Assembly (NCBI GenBank): GCA_001796935.1
Contig: MGNX01000052.1
Coordinates: 8,288 to 13,521 of the forward strand
Reading direction: 5' to 3'
DNA: 5,234 bases
From: Chloroflexi bacterium RBG_16_60_22
GTDB lineage: Bacteria > Chloroflexota > Dehalococcoidia > Dehalococcoidales > RBG-16-60-22
Program-made: the position numbers and the translations under genes
In this document: piece by piece, positions 1 through 4,733 of the stretch
Position numbering within the stretch: the stretch's first letter is position 1
Layout of the letters: the number at the start of each line of letters is the position of its first letter
Notes under the pieces: generated by a model
The model's input: only the letters and a program-made list of their open reading frames with translations
Database searches by the model: none
Told to the model about the DNA's origin: nothing

Positions 1-32
1 GTACCGCCGACCGGGACAAGTATTAGTTCGCC

Positions 33-536
33 TTACGCGGGGTCGTTTCCCGCTTCCAGGCGCAGGAGAAACCGTTTGACCTCCAGCCCCCCGCGGTAGC
101 CCCCGAGGCCCCCGCCCCCGCCCAGGACGCGGTGACAGGGCACGATGACCGGCAGGGGATTCCTGCCCAGCGCCTGTCCCACCGCCCGCGCCGCCCCCGG
201 TCTGCCGATTTGCCCGGCCAGCCAGCCGTAGCTGCGGGTCTCGCCGTAGGGGATGCGCCGCGCCGCCCGCCAGACCGCGCGCTGGAAGCCCGTGGCCGGG
301 GAAAAGTCCAGTTTATCCCTAAAATCTACTCTCTCCCCTTCGAAGTAGGCGGTCAGGCGCGCCACTATATCCGTGAAAAAATCAGGTGAAAAAATAGCAT
401 CATCACCGAGCGCCCGGCGGACTTCAGACTCCGAGCCTTGCGGCAGGACAACGCGCCGCAGGCCGGCGCCTGAGCCGAGCAGGCCCATCCAGCCGGCGGC
501 GGTCCTGAAGACAGTGTAAAAGTGTCCCCGGGTCAT
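33..536 (-). CDS. ogt: Methylated-DNA--[protein]-cysteine S-methyltransferase (O6-alkylguanine-DNA alkyltransferase)
   Basis: This 167-aa protein should repair O6-alkylguanine by moving the alkyl group irreversibly onto its own cysteine in the cytoplasm. The active-site motif PCHR lies at residues 133-136, with Cys134 as acceptor. It is preceded by NPLPVIV and followed by the glycine-rich LGGYRGGLEVK stretch typical of the family. SYGWLA (102-107) and the ARAVG segment with Arg117, equivalent to the arginine finger, mark the DNA-binding helix-turn-helix part. Residues 1-75 form the N-terminal ribonuclease-like domain. Length is normal for Ogt, with no fused Ada domain. The first ATG is kept because it precedes the conserved GWMGLLGS segment; upstream lies only a G-run as possible ribosome site. 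It is the last of four closely spaced genes, 21 bases after the 83-aa membrane protein. The run of five glycines at 139-143 is unusual but lies in a tolerant loop. Family assignment is very secure; Ogt versus other single-domain MGMT names is a naming choice. Confidence 0.96.
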   Translation of the reverse strand: MTRGHFYTVFRTAAGWMGLLGSGAGLRRVVLPQGSESEVRRALGDDAIFSPDFFTDIVARLTAYFEGERVDFRDKLDFSPATGFQRAVWRAARRIPYGETRSYGWLAGQIGRPGAARAVGQALGRNPLPVIVPCHRVLGGGGGLGGYRGGLEVKRFLLRLEAGNDPA

Positions 537-557
537 GCCTCGGCCCCCCGGCAGGGG

Positions 558-809
558 TTACCTTCCCGCCAGGCGACGCTGGTAGAGGGCACCGACGATA
601 ATCAGGATGATGCCCAGGACGATGCTGACGACAATCTTGATGAGCTGCGGCAGGTCCATGCTGAGGAAATAGGCGTAGGTGAAGATGCCGGTGATAACGG
701 CCACGCCGTAGCTGATGAAGTGCGCCTTGATGGACTTGTCTTTAACCGCCCGGAAGACAAGCCAGCCGATGAAACCGAGAGTTGCCAGTACCGCCACCGC
801 TGTCGCCAT
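558..809 (-). CDS. Small hypothetical membrane protein, three predicted transmembrane helices
   Basis: I do not recognise a family for this 83-aa protein. Three hydrophobic stretches are visible: residues 2-20, about 31-50 and about 56-76. The loop between helices 1 and 2 is charged (KDKSIKAH) and the C-terminus is basic (QRRLAGR), suggesting cytoplasmic positions by the positive-inside rule. It has no cysteines and no catalytic motif. Its ATG follows the stop of the 58-aa membrane gene after only 3 bases, so the two are almost certainly translationally coupled; the GGGGTGG at the end of the upstream gene could serve as ribosome site. The stop is 21 bases before ogt. A role as a small integral membrane component acting with its two upstream neighbours is inference from context only. 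The intact frame, membrane-like composition and tight packing make it a real gene. Confidence 0.8.
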   Translation of the reverse strand: MATAVAVLATLGFIGWLVFRAVKDKSIKAHFISYGVAVITGIFTYAYFLSMDLPQLIKIVVSIVLGIILIIVGALYQRRLAGR

Positions 810-812
810 CGG

Positions 813-989
813 CTACCACCCCAGCCTTTCGAAGTATTTGCCCAGGAAGGTGAAAAGCCCCACCGTGAGCAGCAGCGAGCCTATCTTGCCGGCCTCCGAG
901 AGGTAGCGCACGTACTCGGCGGCCAGGTAGCCGACCCCGGCGATGCAGAAGAGAATCCCGAACCCGTAAAGTACGTATTCCAGCTTCAT
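813..989 (-). CDS. Very small hypothetical membrane protein (58 aa)
   Basis: This 58-codon frame begins MKLEYVLYGF and ends KYFERLGW at a TAG. Two hydrophobic segments are visible, about residues 5-23 and 36-49, separated by a short polar stretch (AEYVRYLSEAGK), so it looks like a helical hairpin in the membrane. The start is supported by an AAGG ribosome-binding sequence at 997-1000, 7 bases before the ATG. It fills the gap between the 171-aa gene (17 bases upstream) and the 83-aa gene (3 bases downstream) with no wasted sequence, which is strong evidence for a real gene despite its length. No family is recognised and no function can be given. It could be a subunit or partner of the neighbouring membrane proteins. 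Confidence 0.78.
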   Translation of the reverse strand: MKLEYVLYGFGILFCIAGVGYLAAEYVRYLSEAGKIGSLLLTVGLFTFLGKYFERLGW

Positions 990-1006
990 TTTCTTACCTT
1001 TTTACA

Positions 1007-1522
1007 CTATCTTGGCGGCACGGCGGGCACCGGCTTGGGAACAAAAGGCGACGGGTTGATACTTAGAAGGGCCCGGCGCTCGATGTCCCCCCGGGTAATC
1101 ACCACGCTGACATTATAGTTTATATCCGACGGGTAGCCCGGCGGTACGAGACTTTCCGCATCCAGCGACCATTTTACCTCGGCCTTATCGAAGGTCTTGA
1201 CCGTCACCGTCTGCGTCAGGATGTCGGATAGCTTATCCTGGTTATGCCAGAGCGTCACGCTTACCGTCTCGCCGTACTCGGAGAAGCGGTGGTTCTCCAC
1301 CGTGTAGGTGAAGTCCACCCGTCCGCCGCGCTCCACGCCGGTGTTCGCCAGGTAGCCGTACCGTTCCGGCGACCACTGGTCGGCCTCGACCTTCTGCGGG
1401 TACTGCCCGTTGTCCATGACGAGGGTATCGTAGAGGCCTATATACCCGTCGAAAATGAAAATGAGGATAATCCCCACGAAGCAGGCCAGGGCCAGGTACA
1501 GGTACAGAGCTTTATTTTTCAT
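1007..1522 (-). CDS. Hypothetical membrane-anchored protein with extracytoplasmic beta-rich domain
   Basis: This 171-aa protein has a short basic N-terminus (MKNK) and one hydrophobic helix at about residues 5-24, which reads as a signal anchor or uncleaved signal peptide; no lipobox cysteine follows it. The rest, about 25-160, is soluble and alternates short beta-prone strands (VDFTYTVENH, TVSVTLWHN, QTVTVKTF, INYNVSVVITRGD), resembling an Ig-like or CARDB-like beta-sandwich exposed outside the membrane. That fold is inference from pattern. The C-terminus is proline-rich (PSPFVPKPVPAVPP). The predicted start has no clear Shine-Dalgarno sequence, but it places a classic anchor at the N-terminus. 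It is the first gene of a probable four-gene unit ending in ogt, with a plausible promoter and palindromes just upstream. I do not recognise the family. Confidence 0.82.
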   Translation of the reverse strand: MKNKALYLYLALACFVGIILIFIFDGYIGLYDTLVMDNGQYPQKVEADQWSPERYGYLANTGVERGGRVDFTYTVENHRFSEYGETVSVTLWHNQDKLSDILTQTVTVKTFDKAEVKWSLDAESLVPPGYPSDINYNVSVVITRGDIERRALLSINPSPFVPKPVPAVPPR

Positions 1523-1559
1523 GGCCGTTAAATACTTTGGGTACTTACCTTATCTTAAT

Positions 1560-1587
1560 TCTATATTACGGTAGGCTACCCCGTCAA
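1560..1587 (-). promoter_or_regulatory. Putative sigma70-type promoter for the membrane-protein/ogt unit
   Basis: On the minus strand, TTGACG (1582-1587, five of six consensus bases) is separated by 16 bases from TATAGA (1560-1565, four of six). Transcription would start near 1553 and leave a leader of about 30 bases before the ATG at 1522. It is the only good promoter-like pair in the 186-base gap between hpf and the 171-aa gene. The short spacer and weak -10 suggest moderate or regulated activity. Confidence 0.5.
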
Positions 1588-1598
1588 TGGGGCTAGCC
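1570..1598. promoter_or_regulatory. Overlapping inverted repeats across the promoter, possible operator
   Basis: Two symmetric sequences overlap the promoter. GGTAG-G-CTACC at 1570-1580 is a perfect 11-base odd palindrome inside the -35/-10 spacer. GGCTACCCC (1574-1582) pairs with GGGGCTAGCC (1589-1598), allowing one bulged base, around the loop GTCAAT; this covers the -35 box. Together they look like a repressor or activator site, but a chance GC-rich hairpin is possible. It is not a good terminator for hpf because no T-run follows on the minus strand. Confidence 0.35.
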
Positions 1599-1621
1599 GC
1601 GACTGCCTGACAATGCTCCGG

Positions 1622-1695
1622 TGTCATTCCAGCGTAAGCTGGAATCCAGGGGAGGAGGGGTGGTCTGGATTCTCGGGTCAAGCCCGAGAATGACA
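1622..1695. repeat. Intergenic inverted-repeat element (74 bp, cruciform type)
   Basis: The element is bounded by an 8-bp inverted repeat, TGTCATTC (1622-1629) and GAATGACA (1688-1695). Inside are two perfect hairpins, ATTCCAGC/GCTGGAAT (1626-1633 and 1638-1645, loop GTAA) and ATTCTCGGG/CCCGAGAAT (1669-1677 and 1683-1691, 5-base loop), plus an inner repeat GAATCCAG (1642-1649) and CTGGATTC (1665-1672). Elements with TGTCATTC ends and GAATCCAG cores are a familiar kind of dispersed intergenic repeat in many bacteria. The element starts 13 bases after the hpf stop and its hairpins could slow transcription or protect the mRNA 3' end. No coding capacity and no clear target-site duplication are visible. 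Confidence 0.75.
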
Positions 1696-1708
1696 TTATT
1701 AAACACTC

Positions 1709-2260
1709 TTAGCTGAACTCCGGCTCGATGAGCCCGTAGTCGCCGTCGTTACGGCGGTAGAGCAGCTTGACCTGGCCGGCGTCGGCGTCAAAGAACAGGA
1801 AGAAGCTGTGCCCCAGCAGCTCCATCTGCTCGGTGGCCTCTTCCAGGGACATCGGCTTGATGGCGAAGCGCTTGGTCTTGACCACCCTCCTGACCGGCTC
1901 GGGCGGCTCCACCTCACTGTTGAAATCGCCGCGCGCCAGCGAGGTGCCCCGGCCCTTCTCGTAGAGCTTTCCCTTGCGGTCGTCGAGCTGCCGTACCATG
2001 ACGGCGGCCACCCGGTCCACGGCCTTGAAGAGGTCTTCCCCCCGCTCCTCGCCGTGAACGGCCGTCCTCCCGACCCCGCTGTTGACGGTGACCCGCACCA
2101 GGTAACGCTGCTGGGGAGACCTCGTCTGTTCCTCGGAGATTTCCACCCGCGTCTCGATAATGCCGGGCAGGTGCTTGTTCAGCTTACCCAGCTTCCGCTC
2201 CACGTAGCGCTGCACCGTCGGTGTCAGCTCGATGTTGGTTCCGGCTATCTGTAGCTCCAT
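1709..2260 (-). CDS. hpf: Ribosome hibernation promoting factor, long form
   Basis: This 183-aa protein matches long HPF, which binds the 30S decoding region and dimerises 70S ribosomes into inactive 100S particles during starvation. The N-terminal domain (about 1-100) starts with ELQIAGTNIELTPTVQRYVERKLGKL and carries basic helices; the linker is about 101-125. The C-terminal dimerisation domain (about 128-181) shows the family signature: KRFAIKPMSLEEA (130-142), QMELLGHSFFLFFDAD (145-160) and YRRNDGDYGLIEPE (168-181). Short HPF and YfiA lack this second domain. The start is the ATG at 2260, preceded by AGGAG at 2270-2274; an in-frame ATG 19 codons upstream would reach into the comF end and lacks the conserved start. 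It lies 26 bases after comF, probably in the same transcript. No defects are seen. Confidence 0.97.
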   Translation of the reverse strand: MELQIAGTNIELTPTVQRYVERKLGKLNKHLPGIIETRVEISEEQTRSPQQRYLVRVTVNSGVGRTAVHGEERGEDLFKAVDRVAAVMVRQLDDRKGKLYEKGRGTSLARGDFNSEVEPPEPVRRVVKTKRFAIKPMSLEEATEQMELLGHSFFLFFDADAGQVKLLYRRNDGDYGLIEPEFS

Positions 2261-2286
2261 CGCTTCACGCTCCTGATGATGACTTT

Positions 2287-3006
2287 TTACAGCTCCAGGG
2301 CCAGGGTCAGCCCCCATACCGAGGCCGCCCCGGCTGATTTCAGCACTCCGGCGCAGGCATTGAGGGTCGTTCCGGAGGTGGACACGTCGTCAATGAGCAG
2401 CACCTGCCGGCCTTCCAGCCCTTCGGGGGAAGTACCGGCGAAGGCACCGGCGACGTTGCGGCGGCGCTCGTTGACATCAGCCGACCTTGCCTGGGGGGAC
2501 ACGTAGCGGTGGCGGACGAAGCCTCGCTCCACGACGGGCAGGCCGGTGAGCTTGCCCAGTTCCCGGGCCAGCAGGGCCGACTGATTGTAGCCGCGCTCCC
2601 TTAACCTCCTGGGATGCAGCGGCACCGGCACCAGTACCTCCGCCGGCAGCGGGTTCTCCGCCAGGTAGTCGTTTAAAAACCGGGCCAGCGCCGGCACCAG
2701 CGCCCGGAGGTTACGGTACTTCAGTTCGTGGACTGCCCGGCGTATCGCCCCGTCGAAGAGGAACGGCGCCCGTATCCCGTCGATATCGGCCGGCTCCTCA
2801 ATACAGCCGGGGCAGGATGCGCCCGGCGTCCGGGGACGGCCGCACCGGGGGCAGACGGGGGGAACGATGACCGGCAGAGACCGGCGGCAGTTACCGCAAA
2901 GATAGTCACCCTCCCTGCCGCAACCGATGCACCACGGTGGGAAGAGCAGGTCGAGTGCTATCCTCTTGAGACTGGTTACCGGAGGAAGCACGTTCGCCAT
3001 CCGCAT
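2287..3006 (-). CDS. comF: ComF family protein (phosphoribosyltransferase-like, zinc-finger N-terminus)
   Basis: This 239-aa protein is a full-length ComF/GntX-type protein. The N-terminal part has four cysteine pairs, CIGC (26-29), CGNC (37-40), CPRC (52-55) and CPGC (65-68), expected to bind zinc. The phosphoribosyltransferase part includes the family motif HPRRLRERGYNQ (131-142) and the PRPP-binding loop VLLIDDVSTSGTT (202-214) with its paired aspartates. In naturally competent bacteria ComF proteins are cytoplasmic and needed for DNA uptake, working with the ComFA helicase; no comFA or other competence gene is visible here, so a competence role is not shown. ATG codons at residues 1 and 3 are both possible starts; the ribosome site is weak (GTGGA). 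It sits 29 bases after the zinc-ribbon gene and 26 before hpf. A comF close to hpf is also known from Bacillus subtilis, where more genes lie between them. Confidence 0.94.
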   Translation of the reverse strand: MRMANVLPPVTSLKRIALDLLFPPWCIGCGREGDYLCGNCRRSLPVIVPPVCPRCGRPRTPGASCPGCIEEPADIDGIRAPFLFDGAIRRAVHELKYRNLRALVPALARFLNDYLAENPLPAEVLVPVPLHPRRLRERGYNQSALLARELGKLTGLPVVERGFVRHRYVSPQARSADVNERRRNVAGAFAGTSPEGLEGRQVLLIDDVSTSGTTLNACAGVLKSAGAASVWGLTLALEL

Positions 3007-3035
3007 TCCACGTTGTGAAGGTGAACCCCGCCGGC

Positions 3036-3248
3036 TTATCGAGCGCGGGAGTTATGCAGCGAACCGCTCATGATAGGTTCGTTGATATAGACATCACCGT
3101 TCCTGATTTTGAGGTTATAGCCGCAATCAGGGTTGGTGCAAACCCAGGCCTTATAGCGGATAGATGCGCCCTGACTGCCGAAATCGGACAGGGGCACAAG
3201 GTCTCCGGAGTTGCATTTCTGACACTTGGGGAAACCTAGCTGTTCCAT
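3036..3248 (-). CDS. Small zinc-ribbon protein of unknown function
   Basis: This 70-aa protein has two cysteine knuckles, C9-x2-C12 (KCQKC) and C37-x4-C42 (VCTNPDCGY), in the layout of a zinc ribbon with beta strands between (IRYKAWVC, YNLKIRNGDVYI). The start chosen is the ATG at 3248 because AGGAGGA (3254-3260) sits 5 bases ahead of it and a promoter lies a further 30 bases upstream. The same frame stays open to 3491, but that extension reads through the promoter, the repeat element and a terminator, so it is not coding. The C-terminal tail (about 58-70) is polar and probably disordered. Small zinc ribbons may bind nucleic acid or protein; no specific role can be assigned. It is the first gene before comF and hpf. 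Confidence 0.85.
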   Translation of the reverse strand: MEQLGFPKCQKCNSGDLVPLSDFGSQGASIRYKAWVCTNPDCGYNLKIRNGDVYINEPIMSGSLHNSRAR

Positions 3249-3253
3249 AGGGG

Positions 3254-3260
3254 TCCTCCT
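3254..3260 (-). promoter_or_regulatory. Strong ribosome binding site that sets the zinc-ribbon start
   Basis: AGGAGGA on the minus strand lies 5 bases before the ATG at 3248. It decides between this start and longer in-frame alternatives that run back through non-coding sequence. Confidence 0.85.
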
Positions 3261-3290
3261 CCCAACCGAAAATATAGAATAAACCGTATA

Positions 3291-3320
3291 AGTATAACCT
3301 AAAAGGGCGCCGGTTGACAA
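3291..3320 (-). promoter_or_regulatory. Sigma70-type promoter for the zinc-ribbon/comF/hpf unit
   Basis: TTGTCA (3315-3320, five of six bases) and TATACT (3291-3296, five of six) are 18 bases apart on the minus strand. Transcription would begin near 3284, leaving a leader of about 36 bases. The surrounding sequence down to the ribosome site is AT-rich, unlike the flanking genes. This is the best promoter in the window. No other promoter is evident within the short gaps before comF and hpf, so it likely serves all three genes. Confidence 0.75.
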
Positions 3321-3359
3321 GGGGAGAAAGTACTGGTTACATTCGTTATCTGTTGAAGG

Positions 3360-3442
3360 TGTCATGGCGAGGAGCGCCGCGACGAAGCAATTTCTAGAAC
3401 CGGGGATTGCTTCGTCCTTCTCCCGGAAGGACTCGCATGACA
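3360..3442. repeat. Second intergenic inverted-repeat element (83 bp, cruciform type)
   Basis: The ends are TGTCATGGCGAG (3360-3371) and CTCGCATGACA (3432-3442), inverted copies differing by one base gap. The inner repeat GACGAAGCAAT (3381-3391) and ATTGCTTCGTC (3406-3416) is perfect. Each arm has its own hairpin: GGCG/CGCC (3366-3369, 3375-3378) and GTCCTTC/GAAGGAC (3414-3420, 3426-3432). The central loop holds the palindrome TTCTAGAA (3392-3399). Sequences of the type GCGAGGAGCG...GACGAAGCAAT are common dispersed intergenic repeats in several bacterial groups. It lies between the response-regulator terminator and the zinc-ribbon promoter and encodes nothing. Confidence 0.75.
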
Positions 3443-3456
3443 GACCGACCGGAGGC

Positions 3457-3493
3457 AAAATAAAGGGAGGGTGGGGACTCCTTGTCCCCACCC
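3457..3493 (-). terminator. Strong rho-independent terminator of the response-regulator gene
   Basis: On the minus strand a perfect 10-bp GC-rich stem, GGGTGGGGAC (3484-3493) with GTCCCCACCC (3469-3478), closes a 5-base loop and is followed after four bases (TCCC) by TTTATTTT (3457-3464). It lies about 38 bases after the stop codon of the response regulator. It isolates that gene from the zinc-ribbon unit. Confidence 0.9.
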
Positions 3494-3509
3494 CCTCATG
3501 TTCGCCAGG

Positions 3510-3530
3510 CCGGGGCTGTTAAAAGCCCGG
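3510..3530 (-). other. Hairpin directly after the response-regulator stop codon
   Basis: CCGGGGCT (3510-3517) pairs with AGCCCGG (3524-3530) around a 6-base loop with one bulged base, immediately after the stop codon. There is no T-run after it on the minus strand, so it is not a terminator by itself. It may stabilise the 3' end or assist the terminator that follows. Confidence 0.4.
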
Positions 3531-4571
3531 TCAGTTCTGGCTGATGTTGTCCGCCATCCGCGCCTGTACCTGCTGCTGCCGTACGGCGTTAATCAGCACG
3601 TTAGCCACGATGGGGTCGAACTGGGAGCCGCTGTACCACAACAGCTCGTCCAGGGCGTCATGGCGGGACATGGCGCGCCGGTAAGGCCGGTCGGAAATCA
3701 TGGCCTGAAAGGCGTCCGCCACCGCCACAATCCGGGCGCCCAGGGGGATGTTCTTGCCGCGGATGGTCTGGTTGTGGCCGCCGCCGTCGTAGTGGTCATG
3801 GTGGTGCGATATGATTTCCACGACGTTGTTATTCACGAAAGGCTTGACCAGGCTCGGGCCGACGACGGCGTGGGTCATGATGTGGCGGTACTCGCTTGAT
3901 GTCAGCTCGGCGGGCTTGTTAAGGATGTCCGGGTCCACGGCGATTTTACCCACGTCGTGGAGGAGGGCCGCCCAGCGCAGGTCTTCCAGAGTCTCGGGAG
4001 CCAGCCCCATCTGCCGGCCGATGCTCAGGGAAATCTCGGCCACGTTATGGGAATGCCCGTTGGTGTAACGGTCGCCGGCTTCCAGCGTATTGACGAGCGT
4101 CTCTATCGCGCCGAGGAAGAGCTTCCTGGGCTCCAGCGGCTGTTCGCCGGCCTTGCGGCCCATCTCCTGGAAATAGCGCTGAATCTCCAGCTCCAGTCGC
4201 CGCTTGTCCAGGGCCCCGTTGACGCTCTGCAGTACCTGCTCGAACCGGAACGGCTTGGCGATATAGTCCTTGGCGCCGTCCTTGATGCACTGGGCGATAA
4301 CCATGTTATCCGTGACGCCGCTGGCCATGACCACCGCCGTCTCCGGGAAACGCGACGTTATGTCCGGCAGCACCTCGCTGCCCGGCCGGCCCGGCATATT
4401 GATATCCAGAATAACGAGGTCGGACGGATTGACCTCGAGCTTGGCCAGGGCCTGCTCGCCGTCCTCGGCTTCGTCACAGTGGTAGCCGCGCATGCTCAGG
4501 CCCTTGGTCAGAATACACCTGATGGCCTCCTCGTCATCGACCAGCAGTATGCTCTCCTTTGGAATCGTCAT
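3531..4571 (-). CDS. Response regulator with receiver and HD-GYP-type phosphohydrolase domain (variant GYP motif)
   Basis: This 346-aa cytoplasmic protein joins a CheY-like receiver (about 5-120) to an HD-GYP-type domain (about 150-335) through a charged helical linker. Receiver residues are complete: Asp12/Asp13, phospho-acceptor Asp56 in VILDINMP, Ser84 in the Thr/Ser position and Lys106 in KPF. In the output domain the metal ligands HD (205-206, LLHDVGKI), His234, His257/His258 and Asp286 (VADAFQAM) are kept, as are IPLGARI and DRPYRRAM. The usual HHExxDGxGYP signature instead reads HHDHYDGGGHN (257-267), so Glu becomes Asp and GYP becomes GHN. HD-GYP proteins hydrolyse cyclic di-GMP; whether this variant does is open. 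No sensor kinase or GGDEF gene is nearby. The start is fixed by GGAGGTG (4576-4582), 6 bases from GGAGG to the ATG. It is probably monocistronic, given the following terminator. Confidence 0.94.
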   Translation of the reverse strand: MTIPKESILLVDDEEAIRCILTKGLSMRGYHCDEAEDGEQALAKLEVNPSDLVILDINMPGRPGSEVLPDITSRFPETAVVMASGVTDNMVIAQCIKDGAKDYIAKPFRFEQVLQSVNGALDKRRLELEIQRYFQEMGRKAGEQPLEPRKLFLGAIETLVNTLEAGDRYTNGHSHNVAEISLSIGRQMGLAPETLEDLRWAALLHDVGKIAVDPDILNKPAELTSSEYRHIMTHAVVGPSLVKPFVNNNVVEIISHHHDHYDGGGHNQTIRGKNIPLGARIVAVADAFQAMISDRPYRRAMSRHDALDELLWYSGSQFDPIVANVLINAVRQQQVQARMADNISQN

Positions 4572-4633
4572 GTCACACCTCCGAGCCCATCACTCTCCAT
4601 CTGCACTCATTTTAGGAGGAGGGTGCTAAACAA

Positions 4634-4645
4634 GTTATTAATAAC
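4634..4645. promoter_or_regulatory. Perfect 12-bp palindrome in the response-regulator leader
   Basis: GTTATTAATAAC reads identically on both strands and stands out in an AT-rich patch within GC-rich surroundings. It lies 63-74 bases before the start codon and about 14-25 bases after the proposed transcription start, a position suited to an operator. A single 12-bp palindrome can also arise by chance in AT-rich DNA. Confidence 0.3.
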
Positions 4646-4665
4646 CATCGGCGGCGCATAAACAT

Positions 4666-4694
4666 TTGATAAAATTTTCAAGGGGGAGCTTCAA
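4666..4694 (-). promoter_or_regulatory. Possible promoter of the response-regulator gene
   Basis: TTGAAG (4689-4694) and TATCAA (4666-4671), each matching four of six consensus bases, are separated by an ideal 17-base spacer. Transcription would start near 4659 and leave a leader of about 88 bases. It is the best pair in the 162-base gap after thpR but each box is weak. Confidence 0.35.
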
Positions 4695-4733
4695 AGGCGG
4701 GAGTATTCTGTGCTGTTGGCGAGCCGAAGGCGG

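Noticed and set aside
522..1118. 198-codon open frame on the plus strand
   Set aside because: It runs antisense across three minus-strand genes and two gene junctions, has no ribosome site, and its low-complexity acidic start (repeated D, N, Q) reflects the complement of hydrophobic codons.
1808..2254. 148-codon open frame on the plus strand
   Set aside because: It is the exact shadow of hpf and shows no recognisable motif.
2261..2317. 19-codon N-terminal extension of hpf
   Set aside because: It overlaps the end of comF and the hpf ribosome site, and the family begins at the MELQIAGTNIE segment.
3360..3442. CRISPR or attachment-site reading of the repeat regions
   Set aside because: There are no evenly spaced direct repeats, no spacers, no integrase and no tRNA nearby. 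The symmetry is inverted, as in dispersed intergenic repeats.
3249..3491. N-terminal extension of the zinc-ribbon gene to an ATG at 3491
   Set aside because: The extension passes through a terminator stem, the repeat element and a good promoter. The ATG at 3248 has a strong ribosome site and gives a compact zinc ribbon.
4607..4648. 13-codon leader peptide (MVINNLFSTLLLK) before the response regulator
   Set aside because: No ribosome site precedes it and no attenuator structure is evident, so a short chance frame is more likely.
3957..4661. 234-codon open frame on the plus strand
   Set aside because: It is the complement of the response-regulator gene, which has unmistakable receiver and HD-GYP-type motifs. 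GC-rich codon use leaves antisense frames open.
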